Shown here in pieces: positions 12,576-24,300 of a stretch of DNA of 64,000 nt. This DNA comes from Phoebastria nigripes. Taxonomy: Eukaryota > Chordata > Aves > Procellariiformes > Diomedeidae. The translations under genes and the position numbers were made by a program. Location of the stretch: the NCBI GenBank assembly GCA_035582835.1, contig JAYKAV010002319.1, positions 124,001-188,000 of the forward strand, in the 5' to 3' direction. The notes under the pieces are model-generated. The model was not told the origin of the DNA. It did no database searches and worked only from the letters and a program-made list of their open reading frames with translations. Positions within the stretch are counted from its first letter, which is position 1. Every line of letters begins with the position of its first letter.

Positions 12576-15500
12576 TATTTTCTTGGCACGAACAAATTAA
12601 TGTATGTATCTGGGACCCAGGCTGTTGAATCTCTGCTAAAATGAAGGCTACAAGCCTAAGCAGAATTTCTAAAGAGAAATGGAACCCATATGTCCGAGAC
12701 ATAACTTCAGATTATCACAGCTGGAAATGAGGAAATTGTAGCATATTGATTAATTTTGATTTTGCTTAATGAGCTATGATAGAAAGCCACTAAATTGAAT
12801 GCATCTTCCTTTCTGGAACAAGAGGGGTTCTGCCCATAATACCACTGACTTTGAATGGACTCTCTCTAATGTTTTTTTGTTTTGTTTCTGAAATTCCGTG
12901 ATCTACTGCCAGAGTAGTAATAATTAAAAGACTTAGACTAACCAACTTAGAGAGACAGAGAGTTTAGTAATGGAGGCTACTTTCCTGAACAAAGAGATGT
13001 TCCACTCTCAGAAGCAAGGTTACAGGGAGGGCTGTCTATGGCCTAAAACAAGAGGGAAAGATTGGTAAATATCAAGGCAACTAAACTGTATTCAGGAGCT
13101 TGTCGTGCTCCAGGAATCTGAACTCACTGTCTATTAAGGACTTGATACGCTACGAATTTCAGTAGACTGTGGCATAGGTGTAGCACAGGTGTGGCACAGG
13201 TGGCATAATGCTTAGGCAATCAGCCTATGGGATACCAAATACCTCTGCTTCCAGGTGCCAGATATGGGAGCTGTACCTGCAAAGCAAGAAACTGAGAGGT
13301 CGTAGCATTGATCAGTGGAGGGAACTGGATAGGATTCAGCACTTTGGTTCAGTCACAAGGGAATGGTGCTTTCCTGGCAAGGGGCACAAGGACAGATTGT
13401 GACGCCAGCTACAATTATCTTTGTCCGCTGTTATTCGTGTGAAAGGTTTGCTGATCTTCTCAAGTGACACCAGCAAACCTCTCTGCAAAAGAGCAACACC
13501 TTGCTGCTTATGATTTTGAGATATCCCTGTTCTAGAAACAATATTTCCCTTTGGGAAATGGGCTAAGCATCATGGACTTAATAATGAAACATTTACATTA
13601 AGTCATTAGAACAATTATAGACACAAAAAACAAGGTTCACTATCCCTTTTAAGGTAAACAGCATATAAGCTCCTCCTGACTTTCTGCTGTTAAATCAGAC
13701 CTTCATTCTGATGATTTATTTCTTGCTTCAGAATGACACTGCCTGCAGCTGTGATTAGACAGAATATACTTTCACAACAATCTCTAATGCACTTCCCATG
13801 TTTTTTAGTCTAATGACTGTGACAGAGTAGTTTGCTGCTGGCTAAAGGTTTCAAATTCTGCTTTATCTGACAGTTCTAAAGGCTCGGTTGTACCATACTC
13901 ACATGCAGTGAGTGGTATGACACTGACTATATACAGTATGCCACACCACTAGTCACTTGGGTAGGAAGAAACCCCATAAATATATGTAATGTATTTCTGG
14001 CTTAAGCTATTATCTCACGCATCTGAAATGACTCACATAGCCAGTTCAGCTGGCACATATTTCAGATGGAGTTCCCAACCTTGGAGGAGGCAAGGCAAAA
14101 AAATAGGTGAAGTATTTGACCAGTCATACTGTATGATCCTGCTGAGGGAACCAGTCTGTGCAGCCAGCTCTCAATGTCATTCCTTCCTGTGGATGCTGTG
14201 ACATTAATTACATCCGACAAGAAGAGTAGCTGGACCACCATGCTAAATATGAAACAGACTCACAATTGCAACGAAAAGCGAGACAGGAGCAGAAAGGGTA
14301 AGTGACCCACTGAAAAGACAAACAGACAGCTGACTACCTATGTGGGACTCTAACTGAAGCAGTACTGGTGGTATGCTTCCTGAAGCAAGAATTAAAAGCC
14401 CTCAGTACCTTGCAGGATCTGTAACTTGATTTTTTTGGCACAGACCTTAGCTCTTCCCAATAAGCACACTAGTAAGCTGGAAAAAAGGATCTGCACCATG
14501 ATCTCCCAATTCTAAATGTGTATCAGAAGTGGAATGTAAATAATGTGTAAGGCCAGCTAGAGCTCATATAGCACTAATTAAGTGCATGACAGTCCTGACT
14601 ATTATATCTAGAAGACTGTTTACTGCTGCTTGTCACAGCCCAACAGCAGCACATCAACACTCTGGTTTCAGAATAGATTAAAACCTTTCATTTCCTGGCA
14701 TTGGGCAGTGACAGCAATAGAAAAGAGGAGGTCATTTATTCATTATATCACTGCTTGTTTTGGAGTAGCTCTGCTCAACTGACTCTTTGTGATCTCTAGA
14801 CACCATGTAATGTTGTAGCAGATGAGAATATTAGGATAGCACTGTGTGCATGTGTAGAAAGATGACGGAAGTACTAGAAACATTTACTTTACAAAGCCAT
14901 CAGGAGTACAAGCCAACACATTGGAACAGTTTTTAAGTTCTTTACATCTCCCCCAGGCTAATTGTTTCACTTGTGGGACAAAAAGAAATAATTGATATTT
15001 GGAATTTTATCAGAAGAATATAAAGAAAAATCACTTCCCTTAGCCTGCAGCTTAGAAGAATGGTACTGTAGGAATCTAATGTTTTAATACTATCTATTTG
15101 ACTATTATGTTTACATAAAACTGACATAATTTAAAGGTGCCACAAACTAAGAAAACAAATCATATCTGTCTGTGATTTTCCTACAAACTCCTGTAAACGT
15201 AAAGAATTGGGAGAAAAAATATTCTTCTGATATTCTTTTCAACTTCCTCACTCTGTGAAATGTAGGGTCCAGTAAATTCTGGTGTTTTCTTCAAATTGTC
15301 TTCGGAGCCAGCTTTGCCCTATAGGGTTAGTTTCAGTTTAGAGATAGGAGGGAAATCTAGTGAATCCTAACCAGGACTATGCATGGTCACTATGGTCATC
15401 CATGAGCATGCAGTAGCAGGGTCATGGCATTTAGTTGTTCCACATCCCCTTTTATATCTTTACCAAATAAACAGTAAGGAGAAAATAAGAGAAGTGGTAG

Positions 15501-16729
15501 CAAAGCCACAGACCTGCAGGAGGACTCCGTGCAGCACCTACTTCAGTTTTAAACACATTGCTTTAAATTGATCCGGTTTTCTGCCAGCTGTATCTCACCA
15601 GGGTGCATATTTACAGCAATAGCATGAAAGAAAATTCACACTTTTAAGTGAGATGCCAGAATAGGAATTTAATAAGGAAAAAAATTTGGAAATCAAATTT
15701 TAAAAATCCTTGTTATATCCCCATCCTCACAGGAAAGCACATAGACAGAATAAGACTCTAGGTCAGGTAAGAATAGAAAATAAAGAAGAGACTACTGCAC
15801 TTGCACGCTTCTAGAGGGACCCCTGTGGTAATAAAGCACTGTGGGGGCAATGTGGCAGAAACATAGACTTCCATTGCAGATGCTGATATGGTCTGCTGCT
15901 TTAGGAAATCATCATTCCTCTACCACTTGGATCAGTTCTACGAAGAGTAACTCCTACCAGAATGGATGTCACTGTACTGATATCTGAGAACTTCACCTGC
16001 CAAAAAAACAAATTAATGTCTTTCACATACATACACTTCTGTATACAGCACCTCCTCATCATTTTTCCCCAATACACAGAACAGTACAATCCCACAGCTA
16101 TGATGATAATAATACTTGATCTATGCAACTGATTTCACTGTTAAGCAAGCTTTTATAAAAAGGCAGTGTTTTATCTGGAACATTACGAAAATTGAGCAAT
16201 ATGCTATCACTTTCATTAAATGCATGTCACATTCACATACAAAGAATATTTTCCCACCAACTGAGAAAGATAATCTTAAATGAATGAACTCTTAATGAAA
16301 TTGAAAATGGGGGAATATACTCAAAGGGAAAAGGTAAGGAAAAGCAGCTAATTACTTATTTGTGCCACTTTCAGAGTTTAAGATGTATTTTTTACATCAT
16401 AGAGTCTACATAAACCATTGTTTTTCACCCTACACCATTTTAAAAATAAACTTTAGTAATCTCCAAGTTTTTAGTTATTATCTACTCCAAAGTAGTTAGT
16501 GCTAACTTTTTGATAAAGCATAATACACACAGAAACAGATCTTTACCCACTATACAAATAAACAAACCAAACAGAGATGTTTGGTTCATTCTTCATCATG
16601 GCAATGAATTTCAGCTGCTGTTCTATGAAAGTCTAAATCTTGGACTTGAAAGGAACTGTTCTGTTCAGTGAAACTGTTAAATCCAATCATTTCTCAATGA
16701 TTGCATGATTCTCTGTGGCCACAAGAGCT

Positions 16730-17215
16730 ACTTCTAGTTTATTTAATTGTATTTAATTAAGTCTCCATTAATGCTCATTTTTAAACAGTTTCATCATTAC
16801 CAAGAATGACTACTATTAACTGCAAAGAGAGTAGCCCTGGGCACAGGGAGATCAAAGATTAATACATCAGCTTATTGGTTCAGCAGTGCAATTTTAAGTC
16901 TATCTATATCTGTCTGAAAGCTTTCTAAACTAGCTAATGGTGCAGTATTATAGTTCTCATTGTATATGAGTATATTTAATTATGCTAATTATTCATAGTT
17001 TTCTTACCCCAGTTATTACAAAACATGAGTTGATGGATGTTACAACAGTCAGGGCATTCATGCACAGGCATCTATTTACTTCATTTGTAATGCACGTTAA
17101 CATGATGATACATCTATTCTTGTTACTTTATTATTCCAAAGGATACTGATTTTGAAATCAATCCAATGATTTCATGTGGAGATTATTTATTATTAAATAA
17201 TAATTCAGAGCAGAT
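16730..17215. promoter_or_regulatory. Candidate distal enhancer or conserved non-coding element
   Basis: This stretch is unusually dense in homeodomain-type cores: tttaattgtatttaattaag near 16740, ccattaatgc near 16767, gattaatac near 16858, ttaattatgctaattattc near 16976, and a ttattattaaataataatt block near 17190. No coding potential is seen. It sits midway between the CRABP1 and SKIC8 promoters, and CRABP1 is a developmentally patterned gene. The enhancer role is inference only. Confidence 0.2.
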
Positions 17216-20200
17216 TTTCCTACCCTTACTCAGAATGGGTTGTATGCAATCTCTCAAGTATGCCCATTGAAACTGAAGACGCTACTCCAGGAGTAATATA
17301 CTGTTGCATGTGAAAAAGAGAAGCAGACTCGAGCCCACAATTGTTACCATGATTACAGCAGAACCTATTATACTGAGTGACAGCTGATAAAAGGGCCAGA
17401 GTTTGTAGCTATGAATGGTCTTGAGAATGAAGACAAGTAGCTTATGCTTAGCATGATAAAGATATGAGAACAAGTGAGTCTGTGCAGATGAGTCAGAATG
17501 GTTATAGCAAAATATTTCTAGATAGAGCAATCCAGATCATCAAGACAGAGAAAAGAATATTATAGCAGCAGAGACTCAAGTCCCAGGATGAAAGTTTAGC
17601 CCTGTGGCTGTCATTATCATAGAGGTATTATGAAGAAAGTCTCTACAAGCTTTAGAGACAGGCATATAATAACATAGAAAAGGGGCAAGTCAAATGTGAA
17701 ATCCAAGTCTGAGAAACAGACCTGAGAAACACACTGAATGATTATGTTTTCCTCAGTGACTGGGAAAGACAAAGAAATGGACTTAAGGCAGAAGGAAGGG
17801 AGACAGGGTATAGGGAGGATAAAGAGCTCTTTTTGGCTAGGCTGAACTTCAGCTGGTTGTGAGGCCTTAATGAAAAAAGGTAGATCTAGGAGATACGAGT
17901 TCCAATTGAAATTGTAGGGGAAGATGACATTACTCAGCGATAATGTAAGATGAGCAAGAAAGAGAGGAGATTTACTTCAACAAAAATGCTTTAATAATTA
18001 TACACTGTTACTAACTTTACACTCATTTTACAAGGTGACTTCTACCTGCAAGTACAACCGAACAACTACAGCTACACGCAGAATGTATATTCTTTGAAAT
18101 AATGGGGAGTTAGAAACATCAAGGGGACATTCGCCTCTACACAGAGATGGGGATCTCCAGAAGAAATCTGCAATCACCTACTAGAATGGGGTCCTTGGAT
18201 TTGTTCTGAATCCTCAAGTTTGTTCTTCCGTCTCTATTTCAGCTATATGTTTAGAGCCTGATTTTCTGCAATGCTCATTGTCTTGTGGTGCAAACTTTAT
18301 TTATATTCCACATGAATCCTTTATCCCACACAGGCCTCATATAGGATGCAAAGGGATGCCAGTTCTACGTTCCTGGACCTCTGATATCAGTGCTTTTAAT
18401 TATAACAATTTTGCAAGAAAATATGCACCTAAACCACAAATACTATGCCTACAGCATTAATTTACCTGAGCATGTGTGTTTGCAGTGGAATGCACTGCAA
18501 TGATATTAACATTCTGAATGTCTTAACCCTGAGATAAACATGTCTCTGATCAGAATTCAGTATATGGTGTATGATGTTTCAGAACATGGGTCACAGATTT
18601 TGGTTTCATCAGAGGTGAAAACAAAATATAGCCACTCCAAAAAGGAGGGATTATAGCTGTTCTTGCAAGGAGTTTGGCATGATGTAAAAAAAATTTTTTT
18701 TCTTGACAGGATTGCGTTAGGGCAGGACCATTTAGCAAACCCTAGGATTTCTCATCTTCTTTTGTAGGCAGTTACCTAAAAGAGGAAGAGGGGATGAAGG
18801 AAACTCTGGAGAGAGGGGTAGTCATGATCCCCAGCCACTGTGTATGCAGCAGCATCAGTTCATGGAGAGCAAGCTGCAGCAATATCATGGGTAGCAGAGA
18901 GCACACCCTCTGCCTTCCCCTCCAACCCTCCTCTCCCCAACAAAATTTGTTGAAGTTCTGGTTCCCGGGAGCCCAGTATCTGCCCATACTGCCCAGCTTG
19001 TCTCCTCTTGCCTCAGCAAAGTGGTCTATGTGACTTGCGTTAGCTAGACTTCACCACAGAGAAGCATGTGAAGAAAGAAGCAGTAGCCTGGGGCTGTTTC
19101 CTTTCTTCTTGCACAGTGTAGCAGTCTAAGAAAGTTCAGATCAGCCTGAGAGGATGGTCGTTTCCACTCTAAGTCAGTGTGTATCTCAGATTTCCCTGCT
19201 CATCTTCCCCTTTGCTTATGGACTGCCTCCCAGATCTGTTTTACCAATCAGAACATAGTCCAATTAAGTTTTCAGCAGTTTGCTGAAAAGTCGGTCAATG
19301 AAGCGCTTGGAAGGACCTGAGATTGTGTTTTCCAAGAGATTTAATTCCTTCAAGGGCAGAGCCTTTCTTTGCTGCCTCACACCTCCCTCTTGAAAACATT
19401 GGAACATTTGGGGAACTGTCACATTGGATTTTGTTACCATGCTCTAATGCAAGGAGACTGGAAAGTGACCCAATTCATACAAAAAAAACCCCAGACCAGC
19501 AACAACAAAAAGAATTTGTGCAGACACCAATGCAAAGATGGCAAAGCAAAGGGGATTGTGTTTACTCAGCAAGCTGATATTTTCTTTAAGGAGCTAGACA
19601 ATGTAGAATCCTCACAGACAAACTCACTCTGTTAACAACTGAATTTTGTCCATTTGCTTTTGGAGGAAATCTAGCTCTCAAATTCAAGATATTGATCACT
19701 GAAGACAATCAAAAACATTTCTGCTTTTATTCAGTCTTTCTAAGGTAAAACTGTCCACTGAAACTCATGACTTACAGTCTGCACCTCTTTAAATCAACAC
19801 CTTATCAGCAGTTGCTATAACATATTTCTATTACCACATGTAATAAACCCAGGAACTTCCCATCTCTGGAAAATAAGCTGTTCTTGCTGTGATTTGCACA
19901 GAAGGAGAGATGAATACACATGCAACATAACCGGCCACAGCTGACATTGCACTGAGGATAAGTAGCCAGCCAGGTTTACTACTCTTCCACTTACAGGGTC
20001 AGAAGGAGGATGACTAGATTCTAGCTATCCNGGACTTAAGGCTCCAAAGTATGTCAGATTGCAGCTCACATTACTAAGTCTCCTTTAGCTTTTGTGCATT
20101 CCTCTCCCAGCAAAGGCCTTCTCCTGGGCATTACTCAGTTCCTCAGAAGCCAAAATCTGGCACAAGAAGCAGTATATGGAAACAGGAGATGACTGGTCCT

Positions 20201-20605
20201 TGATACTTACACTGGAAATCTGTAATTTGTTTTTTCTTCACATTGTAAATTATTCCAATTCTAAACACGTGCTGGAAAAGCTGCTTTTCAAAATCTAAAA
20301 CTGCACAGAGGATCATGTACCAATATTTAGACCACCCAGCTATGAAGCTAAATTTCCCATTCTCTCTTCTGATGCTTGATAGAGCATCTTTTATATTGAA
20401 AAGTGACTCTTCTCACAGAGGGTCCCAAAACCCGCACACATTTTATCAAAATGCATGGATACTCTACTAGGAGCATCCCCAATTCAGGAACTGAAGAATC
20501 TGACCTAGGCAAAACATCAGCCTAAAACATCTCGTTAAAATTGATTCTTCAGGATTTGGGCAACAATCTTCACTGAGGAGATGGGAGAGGGCTTTTATTA
20601 CCTTC

Positions 20606-20610
20606 ATCTC
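20606..20610. repeat. Target-site duplication, left copy (atctc)
   Basis: Five bases atctc directly precede the LTR and are repeated exactly at 21187-21191 directly after it. This fixes both ends of the insertion. Confidence 0.9.
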
Positions 20611-20998
20611 TGTCCTGGTTTCGGCTGGGATAGAGTTAATTTTCTTCCTAGTAGCTGGTACATTGCTGTGTTTTGGATTTAGTATGAGAATAATGTTGAT
20701 AACACACTGCTGTTTTAGTTGTTGCTAAGTAGTGCTTATGCTAGTCAAGGACTTTTCAGCTTCTCATGCCCTGCAAGCGAGAAGCTGGGAGGGGGCACAG
20801 CCAGGACAGCTGACCCAAACTGGCCAAAGGGATATTCCATACCATATGACATCATGCTCAGTATATAAACCGGGGGGAGTTGGCTGGGGGGCAGCGACCA
20901 CTGCTCGGGAACTGGCTGGGCACTGGTCTGCGGGTGGTGAGCAATTGCATTGTGCATCACTTATTTTGCATATTCTTTTATCATCATCATCATCATCA

Positions 20999-21036
<38 letters not shown>

Positions 21037-21186
21037 TCCCCTTCCTTTTCTGTCCTATTAAACTGTCTTTATCTCAACCCACAAATTTTACTTTTTTTTC
21101 CCTGATTCTCTCCCCCATCCCACTGTGGGGGGGAGTGAGCGAACTGCTGTGAGGTGTTCAGCTGCCTGCTGGGTTAAACCGCAACA
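20611..21186 (+). mobile_element. Solo LTR of an endogenous retrovirus, ERVL-like
   Basis: A 576-bp element begins TGTCCTGGTTTCGGCTGGGA and ends GGGTTAAACCGCAACA. It has the TG...CA termini of an LTR and perfect 5-bp target-site duplications (atctc) on both sides. A TATA box (TATATAAA, 20862-20869) and a polyadenylation signal (ATTAAA, 21057-21062) fix the plus orientation. No internal gag, pol or env sequence is present, so the provirus was lost by LTR-LTR recombination. The 5-bp duplication and the terminal sequence fit avian ERVL-type LTRs; the subfamily is from memory and uncertain. It contains a trinucleotide microsatellite. Open frames over it are not genes. Confidence 0.88.
20981..21036 (+). 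repeat. (TCA)n/(TTA)n microsatellite inside the LTR
   Basis: About seven ATC/TCA units pass directly into about twelve ATT/TTA units, between the LTR TATA box and its poly(A) signal. This kind of tract varies in length between copies and individuals. Confidence 0.95.
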
Positions 21187-21191
21187 ATCTC
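21187..21191. repeat. Target-site duplication, right copy (atctc)
   Basis: Exact repeat of 20606-20610, immediately after the LTR terminus. Confidence 0.9.
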
Positions 21192-21201
21192 CTGTTACTA
21201 A

Positions 21202-21303
21202 GGCTCAGAACCAGCAAAATACTTAAGCATCATGCTTCAAAATACTTTTACTTCAATGCTAAAACACTTAGTGTGTGCTTAAATACTTTGCTGGATCAGG
21301 ACC
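21202..21303. repeat. Ancient MITE-like element with about 28-bp terminal inverted repeats
   Basis: The left end ggctcagaaccagcaaaatac (continuing ttaagca) matches the reverse complement of the right end, tgcttaaatactttgctgga (continuing tcaggacc), at roughly three of four positions. The whole is about 102 bp, a typical size for a palindromic non-autonomous DNA element. It carries no coding capacity. The LTR is inserted 15 bp to its left. The family name is not determined. Confidence 0.55.
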
Positions 21304-24300
21304 TGACCACACTTCTATGTACTTAGTTCAGTAGTGCAAAAGAGCCAGACAAACCCCTCTACTTTCTGAGCATTCTCATAAAATCCCCGTTGATAATGGC
21401 AGTCTAGACAGGACCACTGCTGTCCCTTCTCTTATTCAATACTGAGCTACTGGGCCAAAACTATAGTTCTCTGCTTTCTAAGATTGTGTTCATGTGGGCA
21501 AGAACTGGACCTGTGTTTGTCTGTTTGCACTATACTGGGGAATGCTGTGCTGGCCAACACTCACCTATTTTTACTACCACCTTGCTTGGTGGTAAAATTT
21601 CTACGAAACAGCTTTTACTGTTAAACTGCCAGTTACGGACTTGTACCAATCCCACATGCTACTACTGTGATATACTGTATAACACAGTAATATCCAGGGA
21701 TGGCACTCAAATTTGAAATATCCCAGTCATTTTTATGGTGACTGTCGCACTTCAAACAATAAACTGCTAAATCTCTGCCAGTAACCAACATATGAACTAA
21801 GACTAGTAAATGAGAGCTGCTGACTGCACATCACAAAATTTGATGGTGCATTGCAAGGGCCTAAAAGATCACTCTCTTTGTTCCTGACCTCAGAAATTTT
21901 GGGGTCAGTGGGTAATTGTTTTCATGCAGGGTCAGCTCTGGCCTAGGTGTCATTACAGAAATGTTGTGCACGACTTCCCTCCATTAGGCAGCATCAAGAG
22001 CTGTAGCTAACTGGGTCACAGATGCAAATACAGCTCAGTACAGCTGCATAAACTAGTTGTTCTCCTTCAGATAAACGCAGAAGGCACTGACTCCTGTACA
22101 GTGCAAAAGCCACTTCACTAACACTTGTCAAACATCATACACAATGAGCACATTTAGGGGCTCCTCACCCTTAGTACCTCTAGTCTACTCTTGAGGGCCA
22201 AGACACCACAGGGAAAATTGCACTCTCGGTATTTTCAATGCATCCATCTCTGCAAGAAAACCTTTCCTCAGGAGTTTCCCACCATGGTTTTGGGAACTTG
22301 CAAGTCCGATTTGGAAGGGACACTTGCATTTTAGACAGCATTTCCAAGCCACCAAAATTCAAGAATCTCTTATCAAGAGCACAGGGTTCCTGGTGTCACT
22401 TCATAAATTAACTCAAATGTTACAATTCTCAAAGGATAGGTTTTCTTGTCAGGGAAAACACACAGAACTGAAGATTTCCTTGGGATCACAGTGTCCAAAT
22501 TCCAGTACAGTGTTTTGTGCTGTTGGCAACAATCCTCCAGTCACAGTGATCAATCTGAAATTCACTGAAATCAGGAGGAGTTTTTTCTCTTTTTTTTTTT
22601 TTTTTGTTCTATGTCTGACTTGGAAAGCTTGAGAGCTAGATGATGATTACCTCACATACATACAAAATCTATTACTTTCCCATGCCATGCTTCTGCTCAT
22701 GTCAGTAACACATCGCTAAACATAGGTGGACCAAAACAGTCAAACAATCATCTCATTAGAAGTCAGGAATTTTTTTCATTATATGAAACACTCATCACTG
22801 GTACAATGTCAAATGTGAATGAATTACTTATGATGGGAACTCACAATAGCAGGGGAAAGTGTACAGTATGTTATATAACGTATTTATGGAACTGATTCAG
22901 TAGACACTTGAATATGTGCTCAGGACCTAGTAAAATCTATAAGACATGAACACACGCTCTTGCTGTGCAGAAATAGTATGTTAAATCACCACTGTAAAAT
23001 GGGCTTTCACAGCCAGCAACTGACACAATGATTTAACAAACTTATATGGTTTGATTCAAGCACCTCATCCAGAGGTAGCTGAATGTAATGTTTCATGATG
23101 TGTCATGCTTAGTCCTCCTCCCACTGACTTCCATGGGAGCCAGAGCACGCAGAGCACTGGCATTTATCCTCCAGCATAGCTCCTCTGTGTAAGGTTAATA
23201 CCGTCAATTCGATTCACAAGGATTTGTGAGCCAGACAGGCAAACTGAAGAAGAATAAGCCTCTCTCACAAGGAGACAAGAACACGAAAAAAGTTGCCCAG
23301 CAAAGTCATCAAAGCAAACAGCATGAATGAGACAGTGTTGATGAAGACAGAAGTGGCATTGAAGGCTGCAATAACAAAGCGGGGCAGTGACATGAAGATA
23401 AGTGGCAAAGTAATTGGCTGGTTGAGCCAAGTGTATCCATGTAGTCCGCCTGCCAGCAACCCATGCAAATGGATACTAGGCATTGAAGATCTAAGTACCT
23501 ATTTATGTAAATATATTCTAGATGGCGACACAAAAATACATAGGAACACTTACTAAATACAACTAGAGGTTTCTGAGGCTGAGCTAATTATTACAAATGT
23601 TCTTTGCATCTACTGCCAATAAATGAAGGGTTTTCTTCCTGAGTTTTCTTAGTCATTATTCTCAAAAGCCAGAGTTGCACCCTCTGCATTTGATCCTGTA
23701 AAAGTTTTTCATATCAAAAAGACCCTTGAAATTACAAAGGTGCCACATTGCCAGGTCAGTTTCTGGCTCCCCACACCAGCAAAAAATTGGCTAAAAGCCA
23801 ATTTTAGCAGCTGAGTGGATTGTCAATTTATAAAGAGAATCCCTAAGAAGCATAAAATTAATAACATTTTACAGTGGAGCAAATAACATATCCAGAGACT
23901 GGAACCATGATGCCTTCATTCCATCATTAGTGAATTGTGAGCAGCTTGGTCAGGCAGAGAATGTCCCACAGCAGGTGGAGGAAACTCCTTCCCTCCTCTC
24001 TGTCTCCCAGTTCAGCAACCTATTCAAACATTTGTCTGCAGGGATCAGAAAAAAAAAGATGCTTTCTCTCGTCGTCTTTGCCACCACGCAGCATAACTTC
24101 ACATGACCCAGATGCAAGTAGAAGAACTAGCATTCTGGGTAAAAAAACTGCATGGGATCCCTGATGCCTTCATACTCTTGCTTTGTGAGAATAGTATCTT
24201 GCTTTATACAAGCAGTGACTGCAGACATTCATTCACACTTGAGAACTGAATATCACCTGGGTGATGTTTGGCACAGAAAAGCCTACCAACATGCACGTGT

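Larger units (their letters stand above)
11182..20610. other. Intergenic gene desert, CRABP1-SKIC8 interval (middle part)
   Basis: No supported gene. Open frames are short (under 90 codons), start at random and lack splice context. Small structures are a 36-bp tandem duplication (12309-12375), a 10-bp hairpin (12552-12575) and an AT-rich homeobox-motif cluster (about 16730-17215). An ambiguous base is at 20031. Confidence 0.55.

Noticed and set aside
20732..21152. Frames with poly-Ser/Leu and poly-His/Tyr runs
   Set aside because: They are translations of the trinucleotide microsatellite in the solo LTR, not proteins.
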